Assembly: GCA_041622675.1 (NCBI GenBank) | Contig: JBFJYH010000004.1 | Location: forward strand, 36,527 to 100,526 | Source of the DNA: Reddybacter sp041622675 | Lineage (GTDB): Bacteria; Pseudomonadota; Gammaproteobacteria; Pseudomonadales; Porticoccaceae | Direction: 5' to 3' | Length of the DNA: 64,000 bases | Shown here: in pieces, positions 54,754 to 63,508 of the stretch | How positions within the stretch are numbered: the first letter of the stretch is position 1 | Layout of the letters: each line of letters begins with the position of its first letter | Program-made: the position numbers and the translations under genes | The notes under the pieces: generated by a model | The model's database searches: none | What the model saw: the letters and a program-made list of their open reading frames with translations, nothing else | What the model was told of the DNA's origin: nothing

Positions 54754-55095
54754 AATTCAAGATTCCTGTTGGGTTAAGCCTCCACCACCCCATTGTCTAA
54801 CCCACTCTTCAAGTTAGCGGGCACCCAAGCCAATGTGTCGGTAAGTGTGAGTCGTTAAAGTTAACCCCGACAGCCATTCCATCGGGGGGCGCTTTATACC
54901 ACAATCCAGTAAGCATTAGAAGAACTGACAACAACATTCAAGCGCATCCAGATACAACTCTCACACCCACTTCACCTATTAAAAAGTAGCCAATCAAGAG
55001 AATCGCGAATAAAAACACCTCAAGGGCACAATCCCCCATTACGAACGGTAAATTGGTTACAATGGAGCCCTTATTCACTACCGCCGCTTGAAGCC
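54754..55095. other. Divergent intergenic region between rpsB and map, with rpsB promoter and leader hairpin
   Basis: This 342-base region has no gene. Its left part is the rpsB leader of about 130 bases, with a six-base hairpin stem (54865-54870 with 54882-54887) near the predicted 5' end. In other gammaproteobacteria the S2 protein represses its own translation through a structured leader, so the same role is possible here. The right half contains TACAAT at 55058-55063, a possible -10 box for map, without a clear -35 box. Confidence 0.5.
54893..54901 (-). promoter_or_regulatory. Extended -10 promoter of rpsB with GC-rich discriminator
   Basis: On the minus strand TGGTATAAA forms an extended -10 element (TATAAA at 54893-54898), directly followed by GCGCCCCCC. 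A GC-rich discriminator is typical of promoters under stringent control, such as those of ribosomal protein genes. No strong -35 box is seen, which fits an extended -10 promoter. Confidence 0.55.
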
Positions 55096-55866
55096 ATGCC
55101 CGTTACCATTAAAACACCTGAAGAAATCGAAAAAATGCGTATTGCCGGCAAACTTGCCGCCGATGTTCTGGAAATGATTGCCCCCCATGTACAGGCTGGC
55201 ATTAGCACTCTTGAGCTCGACACGCTTTGCCATGACTTTATGGTCAATGAGCAACAAGCCATTCCCGCCTGTCTAAATTACCGAGGCTTTCCAAAGTCGA
55301 TCTGCACCTCCGTGAATCAGGTCATTTGTCACGGCATTCCCTCGGCAAATAAAGTGCTTAAAAATGGTGATATCGTCAATCTCGATATCACCGTCATTAA
55401 AGACGGTTATTTTGGCGATACCAGCATGATGTTCGGCATTGGCAAAACACCCAGCCATGCGGATCGATTAATGAAGGTCGCTCAGGAATGTCTATATCTA
55501 GGTATCGAGCAAGTAAAACCCGGTAATCGCCTTGGCGATATCGGCCAAGTGGTGCAAAAGCACGCCGAGGGCATGCACTACTCTGTGGTTCGCGAATATT
55601 GCGGCCATGGCATTGGCAGTGAATTCCATGAAGACCCCCAAGTACTGCACTATGGCAAAGCCGGCACTGGACTGGTGCTTGAGGAAGGCATGACCTTTAC
55701 CATTGAGCCCATGGTCAATGCTGGCAAGCACCATACTAAACTAAAGCCCGATGGCTGGACGGTAGAAACCCGCGACGGCCGCCTATCAGCGCAATGGGAG
55801 CATACACTATTGGTCACTGCGACGGGTGTTGATGTACTCACAGCTCGCCCCGGCGAGTCTTTTTAA
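55096..55866 (+). CDS. map: Methionine aminopeptidase type I
   Basis: MetAP removes the initiator methionine. The 256-residue protein has H79, the metal-binding aspartates D97 and D108 in NLDITVIKDGYFGDTS, and the GHGIG and FTIEPM motifs for the remaining ligands. It is divergent from rpsB and upstream of glnD, as in Pseudomonas and E. coli. Confidence 0.97.
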   Translation: MPVTIKTPEEIEKMRIAGKLAADVLEMIAPHVQAGISTLELDTLCHDFMVNEQQAIPACLNYRGFPKSICTSVNQVICHGIPSANKVLKNGDIVNLDITVIKDGYFGDTSMMFGIGKTPSHADRLMKVAQECLYLGIEQVKPGNRLGDIGQVVQKHAEGMHYSVVREYCGHGIGSEFHEDPQVLHYGKAGTGLVLEEGMTFTIEPMVNAGKHHTKLKPDGWTVETRDGRLSAQWEHTLLVTATGVDVLTARPGESF

Positions 55867-55998
55867 AAGCCGGGTTTCATACTTCAGCCCTGATATCGAT
55901 GCTACTTTAATTAGAGCGGCACAGATTTCAACCAACTGTTTGCTCAAAAGTGCACCGGCCTTCGATAAACGCGATAACACAAGTATCAACGACACGCC

Positions 55999-58722
55999 AT
56001 GAATCTAGCCATCGAAGCTCTGCCCATTCCCCTATTTTTTGACGAGAAGCGCTTTCTCGCCAACCTCAATACGGGCAATGCTCAAACGGTTTTTCGCGAT
56101 GCCATTCGCGCCGCGGACACCTTCCTTAACAACCGTTTCGAACAAGGCGAAGACACAGAAACTCTGGTACATGAACGCGCTGCATTTATTGATCGCATTC
56201 TCTTGCACGCCTGGCATCGCTTTAGTTGGGATAAAGACATTAGCTTACTTGCGGTCGGTGGTTATGGGCGCGGCGAACTACATCCCCACTCAGATATCGA
56301 TCTGCTCCTATTGAGCCGGCATCAAAATCACAAGCCCTATAAAACAAATATCGAAGGCTTCCTCACTTTTCTCTGGGACATTCAGCTTAATATTGGCCAC
56401 AGCGTGCGTTCACTTTCCCATTGTGTTGAAGAGGCGAAAGCCGATATCACCGTCGCCACCAACCTCATGGAATCTCGTTCTATCGCAGGCAATATCGAAC
56501 TCCGCCTGAAAATGGAAACACAAACTGGTCCCGATAATATCTGGCCAGCTAACAAATTTTTCCGTGCCAAATACGACGAGCAAAACGAGCGGCACGAAAA
56601 ACACGGTAACACCGAGTACAACCTAGAGCCGAATATTAAAGAGGCACCTGGAGGCTTGAGAGATATCCAGACTATTGGCTGGGTGGCAAAACGATATTTT
56701 CACAAACGCAGTTTAGTCGAATTGGCCAACACCCATTTTCTCGCCGCAGAAGAATACGAATTGCTGCGCAAAGGTCAGGCCTTCCTGTGGCGAGTGCGCT
56801 ATGGATTGCACCTGATTGCCGGACGCCCCGAAGAACGCTTACTCTTCGATTCCCAACGTAAACTGGCACAAATGTTTGGCTACGTGGACACCAAAGAACG
56901 ACTGGCTGTCGAACAATTCATGCAACGCTACTACCGGGTAGTACTGGCGATGCGTGAACAGAATGACATGCTGCTACAGTATTTAGACGAAGCCATTAAC
57001 AAAAGTCAGAAACAGAACGTCATTCGCGTGATCAACCCACGTTTCCAAGTGCGTGACGATTATATTGAGGTCGTTAACGATACAGTCTTCCTCAAGCACC
57101 CCTCAGCCCTACTCGAGATCTTTGTCTTACTCGGTGAAGACTCTTCAATCCAAGGAGTTCGCTCGACAACCATTCGACAAATCCGCCAATATCGCCACCA
57201 AATCGACGAGGCCTTCCGCAACGATCCAGCAAATCGGGAGCTATTTATGCGCCTGTTCCGCTGCAATGGGCGGCTTACAACGCAACTTCAGCGCATGGTT
57301 CGCTATGGCATACTCGGCAAGTACCTGCCCGAATTCGATCGCATTATCGGTCTCATGCAACACGACCTTTTCCATATTTATCCGGTCGACGCTCACACCA
57401 TTCAATTGATTCGCAACATTCGCCGTCTGGGTAACGCCGAAGAGGAAGAGAAGTTTCCGGTTGCATCTCATGTGCTAAAGAATCTACCCAAGCCTGAGTT
57501 ACTCCTTATCGCTGGGCTCTATCACGATATTGCCAAGGGACGCGGTGGCGACCACTCAAAACTGGGAGCTGTCGACGTCATCGACTTTGCGCAGCGGCAT
57601 GGTTTTTCCGAACAAGAGACACATCTCGTCAGCTGGCTTGTCGAAAGTCATCTATTAATGTCGAGTATTTCCCAGCGCGAAGATATCTCTGATCCCGATG
57701 TTATCCATAAATTTGCTCTATTGGTTGGCGATCAAATCCACCTCGACCATTTGTTTACCTTGACCATCGCCGATATGAATGCCACCAATCCGACCCTGTG
57801 GAACAACTGGAAAGGGGCATTAATGCGTCAGCTTTATTTCCAAACTCGCGATGCTCTGCGACGCGGCCTAGAAAACCCGGTGAACAAGAGAAAATGGATT
57901 GAAAACACACACAACGATACCCTCGCCCTGCTCGAAAAAGAAGGTATTACACGAGAGCAAAGCACCGCGCTCTGGCAGGATATGGACGACGAATTATTCT
58001 TGCGCGAAAGCGCCAGTGTTATTGCCCGTGGCGTTAAAGCGGTACTGACAGCGGACGACCCCAGCCTGCCGGTAATTTTGATCGAAGACGTGGGAATGGA
58101 AGACGACAGCGTGACCCGTATTCTTATTCACACCAAAGGCCTTGCCAATGTCTTTCCAATTACCGCCGCCACTCTGGACTCACTGCGCTTGGATATACAC
58201 GACGCCCGACTCTACACCGGCAAAGATAATCACACCTACGATATTTTTTATGTGCTCGACGGTCGGGGCCGGGCCTTTGCCCAGCGTCACGACAAAGTCG
58301 CCAAGGTGATCCGCAAAATAACGACAGCACTGCTGGCCAATGACAAAAATGATATCGAGGTCAAGCGCCACACACCGCGACAACTGAAACAACTGACCAT
58401 TGGCACTTCCGCCCATATTGACCATGACCATGACTCCCGCACCACCTACCTCGAGGTCATTACGCCCGACCGCCCCGGTTTACTGGCCCAGCTCGGGCAG
58501 ATATTCATGCGCTTCAATCTACACTTACATAGCGCTAAAATTGCCACCCTTGGCGAGCGAGTAGAAGATGTTTTTTATCTCACTGGCGAAAACCATGAAG
58601 CGATTACAGACCTCGACTTATGCCGCCAGATAGAACAAACCATTTGCCGCGAGCTAGACTCCCGCAATCGAGAAGATGAAAGCCCAGGTAACAACGTAGA
58701 ATTACTGCAAACACGCCATTAA
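55999..58722 (+). CDS. glnD: Bifunctional uridylyltransferase/uridylyl-removing enzyme GlnD
   Basis: GlnD senses glutamine and uridylylates PII. The 907-residue protein has the nucleotidyltransferase motif GGYGRGEL with DID (D99, D101), an HD domain with GLYHDIAKGRGGDHSKLG near residue 510, and two C-terminal ACT domains that bind glutamine (about 720-790 and 825-890). It follows map by 132 bases. Confidence 0.97.
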   Translation: MNLAIEALPIPLFFDEKRFLANLNTGNAQTVFRDAIRAADTFLNNRFEQGEDTETLVHERAAFIDRILLHAWHRFSWDKDISLLAVGGYGRGELHPHSDIDLLLLSRHQNHKPYKTNIEGFLTFLWDIQLNIGHSVRSLSHCVEEAKADITVATNLMESRSIAGNIELRLKMETQTGPDNIWPANKFFRAKYDEQNERHEKHGNTEYNLEPNIKEAPGGLRDIQTIGWVAKRYFHKRSLVELANTHFLAAEEYELLRKGQAFLWRVRYGLHLIAGRPEERLLFDSQRKLAQMFGYVDTKERLAVEQFMQRYYRVVLAMREQNDMLLQYLDEAINKSQKQNVIRVINPRFQVRDDYIEVVNDTVFLKHPSALLEIFVLLGEDSSIQGVRSTTIRQIRQYRHQIDEAFRNDPANRELFMRLFRCNGRLTTQLQRMVRYGILGKYLPEFDRIIGLMQHDLFHIYPVDAHTIQLIRNIRRLGNAEEEEKFPVASHVLKNLPKPELLLIAGLYHDIAKGRGGDHSKLGAVDVIDFAQRHGFSEQETHLVSWLVESHLLMSSISQREDISDPDVIHKFALLVGDQIHLDHLFTLTIADMNATNPTLWNNWKGALMRQLYFQTRDALRRGLENPVNKRKWIENTHNDTLALLEKEGITREQSTALWQDMDDELFLRESASVIARGVKAVLTADDPSLPVILIEDVGMEDDSVTRILIHTKGLANVFPITAATLDSLRLDIHDARLYTGKDNHTYDIFYVLDGRGRAFAQRHDKVAKVIRKITTALLANDKNDIEVKRHTPRQLKQLTIGTSAHIDHDHDSRTTYLEVITPDRPGLLAQLGQIFMRFNLHLHSAKIATLGERVEDVFYLTGENHEAITDLDLCRQIEQTICRELDSRNREDESPGNNVELLQTRH

Positions 58723-58785
58723 CCAACGCCTAAAACGACATTGCCCCTAGTCATTATTAAGCCAGCGGGCTGCTAAGAGAGCACC

Positions 58786-59997
58786 ATGAACCCCCAACTA
58801 CAAAGCCTCCAGCCCTACCCATTCGAGAAACTAAAACACCTGCTCGCCGACACGGTGGTACCTCAGACACTGCCGGCCATCAGCCTCTCGGTAGGAGAAC
58901 CCAAGCATGCCGCACCGCAATTGGTGATAGATACCTTGGTGCAACAAATCGACGGCATAGCACAAAGCAGTGGTCTCAATGCCTATCCGGGCACCAAGGG
59001 TATTCCCGAGCTGCGCCAGGCCATTGCCGCATGGCTGGCCCGACGCTTTCAGCTGCCGGTAATACCCGACCCCGAACGACATATTTTGCCGGTCAATGGC
59101 ACGCGCGAAGCCCTCTTCGCTTTTGCGCAGGCGATCATTGACCCCAGCACAAACCCCTCAGTCATCATGCCCAACCCCTTCTACCAAATTTACGAGGGTG
59201 CGGCTTTGCTCGCCGGTGCCTGCCCAGTGCTTCTCAACTGTACAAAAGAGAACAACTTTACACCGGATTTCTCCAGCCTGAGTGACGCTGACTGGCAACG
59301 CTGCCAGCTGGTTTACCTTTGTTCACCGGGCAACCCCACCGGCTCTGTACTGGGGCTCGATACGCTGAAAAAATTGATCGCGCTAGCTGATCGCCACGAC
59401 TTTGTGATTGCCAGCGACGAGTGTTACTCAGAGATTTACGCCGATGAAAACCAGCCGCCTGCGGGTTTATTGCAGGCCTGCGCCGAACTGGGCAGGCACG
59501 ATTTTAAACGCTGCATGGTGTTTCATAGCCTGTCAAAGCGTTCCAACCTGCCCGGCCTGCGCTCGGGATTTGTCGCAGGTGATGCTGACATCCTGCAACA
59601 GTTTTTGCTCTACCGCACCTACCATGGCTGCGCCATGCCCCTACAACACCAGTGGGCCAGCGTGACAGCCTGGAATGATGAAGAGCACGTGCTCGACAAT
59701 CGCCGACAGTACCGAGAAAAATTCAGCGCCGTCACTGAAATTCTCAGCCCTGTCATGACGTTTAGTCAACCCGATGCTGGCTTCTATTTGTGGCCTGAAA
59801 CCCCAATTGCCGACGACATCTTCACCCGCGAACTACTCGCCACACAAAACATCGCCGTGGTACCGGGGCGCTACTTGGCGCGGGATACGGCAACTGGGAA
59901 CCCGGGTGAGCAGCGTATCCGCATGGCTTTAGTTGCCCCCCTGGCACAATGTAAAGAGGCCGCCCAGCGCATCAAAGCGTATATAGAGACACTGTAG
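58786..59997 (+). CDS. dapC: Succinyldiaminopimelate aminotransferase DapC
   Basis: DapC transfers an amino group to make N-succinyl-LL-diaminopimelate on the way to lysine and cell-wall DAP. The 403-residue PLP enzyme has SPGNPTGS and the lysine motif SLSKRSNLPGLRSGF. It lies with glnD and dapD, the arrangement seen in Pseudomonas, and its stop directly abuts nth. Confidence 0.93.
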   Translation: MNPQLQSLQPYPFEKLKHLLADTVVPQTLPAISLSVGEPKHAAPQLVIDTLVQQIDGIAQSSGLNAYPGTKGIPELRQAIAAWLARRFQLPVIPDPERHILPVNGTREALFAFAQAIIDPSTNPSVIMPNPFYQIYEGAALLAGACPVLLNCTKENNFTPDFSSLSDADWQRCQLVYLCSPGNPTGSVLGLDTLKKLIALADRHDFVIASDECYSEIYADENQPPAGLLQACAELGRHDFKRCMVFHSLSKRSNLPGLRSGFVAGDADILQQFLLYRTYHGCAMPLQHQWASVTAWNDEEHVLDNRRQYREKFSAVTEILSPVMTFSQPDAGFYLWPETPIADDIFTRELLATQNIAVVPGRYLARDTATGNPGEQRIRMALVAPLAQCKEAAQRIKAYIETL

Positions 59998-60651
59998 ATG
60001 CGAAAACAAGAGAGGGCCGACTATATTCGCGCCACCCTGGCACGACTCTATCCAAGCCAGCCCATTCCCCTCGACCATAGCAATCATTACACCTTGCTCG
60101 TCGCCGTACTGCTCTCAGCCCAATGTACCGACGCTCGGGTCAATACGGTAACACCCGCTTTATTTGCGCTGGCCGATAATGCCGCGGACATGTGCACTGT
60201 GCCGGTCGACACGATTCTCAGTATTATTCGCCCCTGCGGCCTGTCACCTCGCAAATCGAAAGCGATTGCCGAGCTCTCACAAATTTTGGTGAGCCAATAT
60301 AACGGCGAAGTGCCCGAAGACATGGAGGCATTAGAAACTCTACCCGGTGTCGGCCACAAAACTGCTAGCGTGGTCATGTCTCAAGGCTTTGGGCACCCCG
60401 CCTTTCCCGTTGATACCCATATACATCGACTGGCACAACGCTGGGGGCTCACCAGCGGCAAAAATGTCGTGCAAACTGAAAAAGATTTGAAACGGCTGTT
60501 TCCAAAAGAAAGTTGGAACGCCCTTCATCTGCAAATTATTTACTACGGTCGCGAATACTGTAGCGCCAGAGGGTGCGATGGCACCGTGTGTGAGATTTGC
60601 ACCACCTGCTACCCGCGACGAAAAAAGGCCGTCGTTACTCAGAAAGCCTAA
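59998..60651 (+). CDS. nth: Endonuclease III (DNA glycosylase/AP lyase) with unusual Cys spacing
   Basis: Nth removes oxidised pyrimidines. The 217-residue protein has the helix-hairpin-helix LPGVGHKTASVV with the catalytic lysine K121 and the aspartate D139 in FPVDTHIHRLA. The C-terminal iron-sulfur loop has C188, C193, C198, C201 and C204, a C-X4-C-X4-C-X2-C-X2-C pattern instead of the usual C-X6-C-X2-C-X5-C. It begins immediately after the dapC stop with no spacer, so translation is probably coupled. Confidence 0.92.
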   Translation: MRKQERADYIRATLARLYPSQPIPLDHSNHYTLLVAVLLSAQCTDARVNTVTPALFALADNAADMCTVPVDTILSIIRPCGLSPRKSKAIAELSQILVSQYNGEVPEDMEALETLPGVGHKTASVVMSQGFGHPAFPVDTHIHRLAQRWGLTSGKNVVQTEKDLKRLFPKESWNALHLQIIYYGREYCSARGCDGTVCEICTTCYPRRKKAVVTQKA

Positions 60652-60762
60652 GCGAGATAGTGCCGACAACGGCAGATAAACCGAATGTGCTCGTGAGTCT
60701 CTTTTGCTATCCTAGCCAGCGTTTTTCAACAGGCATTTTTTAAACGACGGAGATGAAAAATT

Positions 60763-61107
60763 GTGACTGTACTTTTCGGCATTAAAAATTGTGACACCGT
60801 CAGGAAGGCGCGCCGTTGGCTTGAGGAACACGATGTTGACTTCAACTTTCACGATGTTCGCAGCGATGGCTTAACGCAAGAACAGGTCGCCAAATGGATA
60901 GACGCTCTGGGTTGGGAAGTGGTGCTCAACAAGCGCAGTACCAGCTGGAAAACAATCGACCCATCAAGGCGGGAAAACCTTGACGCAGACAGCGTTAACA
61001 CCTTGCTTGTCGAGCTGCCAACGCTGGTCAAACGCCCCGTGCTCGAATACGACGGAGCAGTGTATGTCGGCTTTAAGGCGGACACCTACCGCGCCATTTT
61101 TCAATGA
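60763..61107 (+). CDS. ArsC-family reductase (YffB/Spx-like)
   Basis: The 114-residue protein has the fold signature GIKNCDTVRKARRWL with a single Cys at C10, and the DFNFHDVRSDGL loop, like E. coli YffB. This group belongs to the arsenate reductase family but is not proven to reduce arsenate. It starts with GTG, with GGAG ten bases before. It is in the glnD-dapC-dapD run and need not be related to the arsenosugar genes elsewhere in the window. Confidence 0.9.
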   Translation: MTVLFGIKNCDTVRKARRWLEEHDVDFNFHDVRSDGLTQEQVAKWIDALGWEVVLNKRSTSWKTIDPSRRENLDADSVNTLLVELPTLVKRPVLEYDGAVYVGFKADTYRAIFQ

Positions 61108-61178
61108 ACACACAACCCGACAAGCACTGTAACTATCACCCCAAACAACGCGATCAAGTAATAAAAGAGGTATAACAA

Positions 61179-62213
61179 ATGACCAAGCTCTATAGCATCG
61201 GCATCGGTGTCGGCACGCAAAATCAAAAAGGCGAATGGCTCGAAGTTTTTTACCCCGCTCCCCTGCTCAATCCTGACGCCGCTATTACCACTGCGCTGAG
61301 TGAGGCGTTGGGCTACAGTGAAGGCAATACTGTGATAAACCTCGATGACAGCAAACTGCAAAGCCTCGCAGATACACTGGACAAACAGCAGCAAAGTGCC
61401 CAGGCAGATGCCACACGCTCACTGCTCAACAGTTCTCGGCCCTGTGTAGCAACAATTCTCGCCAGTGACGACGAGCCCGCTTCGGTGCCCGAAGCCTATT
61501 TGAAACTACAATTAATTTCCCACCGTTTGGTCAAGCCCCACGGCATTAACCTGAGTGGTATTTTTGGCTCCCTGCCCAATGTCGCATGGACTAACGAAGG
61601 TGCTATCGACCTCGCCGAGCTCCCTGCGCGACAGGTACAGGCACGCATTAAAGGTCAAAACCTGAGCATCGACAGCGTCGATAAATTCCCAAAAATGACA
61701 GACTACGTTGTGCCCGCTGGTGTGCGTATTGCCGATACCCGCCGCGTGCGTCTCGGCGCCTACATTGGAGAGGGCACAACAATTATGCACGAGGGTTTCG
61801 TCAACTTTAACGCCGGTGCCGAAGGGCCCAATATGATTGAAGGCCGCATTTCTGCCGGTGTTTTTGTCGGCGCGGGTTCAGATCTCGGCGGCAGTAGTTC
61901 AACCATGGGCACCTTGTCGGGTGGCGGCAACATCATCATTTCGGTCGGCAAAGAATGTCTACTGGGCGCCAATGCCGGTATCGGCATTCCCCTTGGCGAT
62001 CGCTGCATTGTCGAAGCGGGGCTATATATCACCGCTGGAACAAAAGTATTGATGCTCGACGACAGCAAACACGTCGTAGGCGAAACCAAAGCCCGGGAAT
62101 TAGCCGGTAAGTCCGACTTATTATTCCGCCGCAACTCTGTGAGTGGCGCCATAGAGTGCTTAACCAACCAAACAGCTGTTGAACTTAACGAGGCCTTACA
62201 CGCCCATAACTGA
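61179..62213 (+). CDS. dapD: Tetrahydrodipicolinate N-succinyltransferase (344-residue type)
   Basis: DapD succinylates tetrahydrodipicolinate. The 344-residue length and left-handed beta-helix part (about 190-300) match the long DapD of Pseudomonas rather than the 274-residue E. coli type. The glycine-rich segment GGSSSTMGTLSGGG and the G-N-x-G-type motifs fit. GAGG precedes the ATG. Confidence 0.94.
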   Translation: MTKLYSIGIGVGTQNQKGEWLEVFYPAPLLNPDAAITTALSEALGYSEGNTVINLDDSKLQSLADTLDKQQQSAQADATRSLLNSSRPCVATILASDDEPASVPEAYLKLQLISHRLVKPHGINLSGIFGSLPNVAWTNEGAIDLAELPARQVQARIKGQNLSIDSVDKFPKMTDYVVPAGVRIADTRRVRLGAYIGEGTTIMHEGFVNFNAGAEGPNMIEGRISAGVFVGAGSDLGGSSSTMGTLSGGGNIIISVGKECLLGANAGIGIPLGDRCIVEAGLYITAGTKVLMLDDSKHVVGETKARELAGKSDLLFRRNSVSGAIECLTNQTAVELNEALHAHN

Positions 62214-62227
62214 TCCTTGCTGGACGC

Positions 62228-62261
62228 ACTTAAGCCGGCCGAAATACACGTCGGCTTAAGT
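62228..62261 (+). repeat. Ten-base inverted repeat between dapD and dapE
   Basis: ACTTAAGCCG (62228-62237) is exactly complementary to 62252-62261, with a 14-base loop. It starts 14 bases after the dapD stop. It could be a terminator-like or regulatory hairpin, although no T run follows. Confidence 0.6.
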
Positions 62262-62321
62262 TGCAACCAATGTCAGTATGACGCCTGCCACGCGCTATCG
62301 AAAAACGATGAAAGAAACAAT

Positions 62322-63470
62322 ATGACGCAAAAAAACGAGACACTATCCCCTACCCTTCAGTTGGCCTGCGATCTTATTAGCAGACCATCGGTCACGCCCC
62401 TTGACGGTGGTTGCCAGGAGGTAATGATTGCTCGTTTGCAGGCTCTCGGGTTTGCGATCCAGCGCCTACCCTTTGCCGATGTTGACAATTTTTGGGCTGT
62501 GAAAGGCGAGTCCGGCCCAATACTGTGTTTTGCGGGGCACACCGATGTGGTGCCGACGGGTAGTCTCGACGATTGGCAGCACCCTCCTTTTGAACCGTTC
62601 ATTCTCGACGATATTTTATACGGCCGCGGTGCTGCCGATATGAAAGGAGCGCTAGCGGCAATGGTGACCGCCTGCGAGCGTTTTGTTGAGCAACACCCCG
62701 ACCACAACGGGCGCATTGCGTTTCTAATTACCAGTGATGAAGAAGGCCCTGCCGTCAACGGTACTATTAAAGTGGTCGATTGGTTACAAGAACAGAAGAT
62801 CATTCCCAACTGGTGTGTTATTGGTGAGCCATCCAGCCACCAACAACTCGGCGATATGGTGAAAAATGGCCGTCGCGGCTCACTCAATGCCACACTTACT
62901 ATCAAGGGCACACAAGGCCATATTGCCTATCCCCAGTTGGCTGACAATCCGATTCACCGCGCCGCACCCGCCCTTGCTGAATTAATGGCCCAACAGTGGG
63001 ACGAAGGCAATGAATTTTTCCCAGCCACCAGTTTTCAGGTATCCAATATCAATAGCGGTACCGGTGCGACCAATGTGATCCCCGGTGAAGTGAACGTCGT
63101 TTTTAACTTTCGCTTTTCGACTCAGGTCACCGCCCCACTATTACAAACACGGGTTGAGACCATTCTCAAGTACCACCAGCTGGATTATGACATTGTGTGG
63201 AATTTGAGCGGCGAGCCTTTTATTACAGAACCGGGGGATCTTGTTTCAGCCGTAGTAGACAGCATTAAAATGGAAACCGGCATTGCCACTGAACTGTCGA
63301 CTAGCGGCGGCACCTCCGATGGCCGCTTTATCGCCAAGCTCGGCACTCAAGTGATTGAACTCGGCACCCTTAACGCGACCATTCACAAAGTCGACGAGCA
63401 GATTGTCGCCAGCGACCTCGACAAACTGAGCAATATTTACCAGAATATTTTAAACAAGCTACTCTGTTAA
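62322..63470 (+). CDS. dapE: Succinyl-diaminopimelate desuccinylase
   Basis: DapE hydrolyses N-succinyl-LL-DAP, the step after DapC. The 382-residue zinc peptidase has FAGHTDVVPTG (H73, D75), GRGAADMKG (bridging D106), TSDEEGP (E140, E141), a GEPSS motif and the final histidine in ATIHKVDEQI. The frame is open for 35 codons upstream, but that part covers the inverted repeat and is not family-like; GAAAGAAA before the ATG at 62322 supports this start. Confidence 0.97.
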   Translation: MTQKNETLSPTLQLACDLISRPSVTPLDGGCQEVMIARLQALGFAIQRLPFADVDNFWAVKGESGPILCFAGHTDVVPTGSLDDWQHPPFEPFILDDILYGRGAADMKGALAAMVTACERFVEQHPDHNGRIAFLITSDEEGPAVNGTIKVVDWLQEQKIIPNWCVIGEPSSHQQLGDMVKNGRRGSLNATLTIKGTQGHIAYPQLADNPIHRAAPALAELMAQQWDEGNEFFPATSFQVSNINSGTGATNVIPGEVNVVFNFRFSTQVTAPLLQTRVETILKYHQLDYDIVWNLSGEPFITEPGDLVSAVVDSIKMETGIATELSTSGGTSDGRFIAKLGTQVIELGTLNATIHKVDEQIVASDLDKLSNIYQNILNKLLC

Positions 63471-63508
63471 TTATTTATTCCCTGTAACACAATGTGTGAC
63501 GATCATCA

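Noticed and set aside
60763..61107. Arsenate reductase linked to the arsenosugar genes
   Set aside because: The protein is YffB-like, sits in the dap run 21 kb away, and this family is not shown to reduce arsenate.
62217..62321. In-frame N-terminal extension of dapE
   Set aside because: It contains the intergenic inverted repeat, is Cys-rich and not family-like; the ATG at 62322 is preferred.
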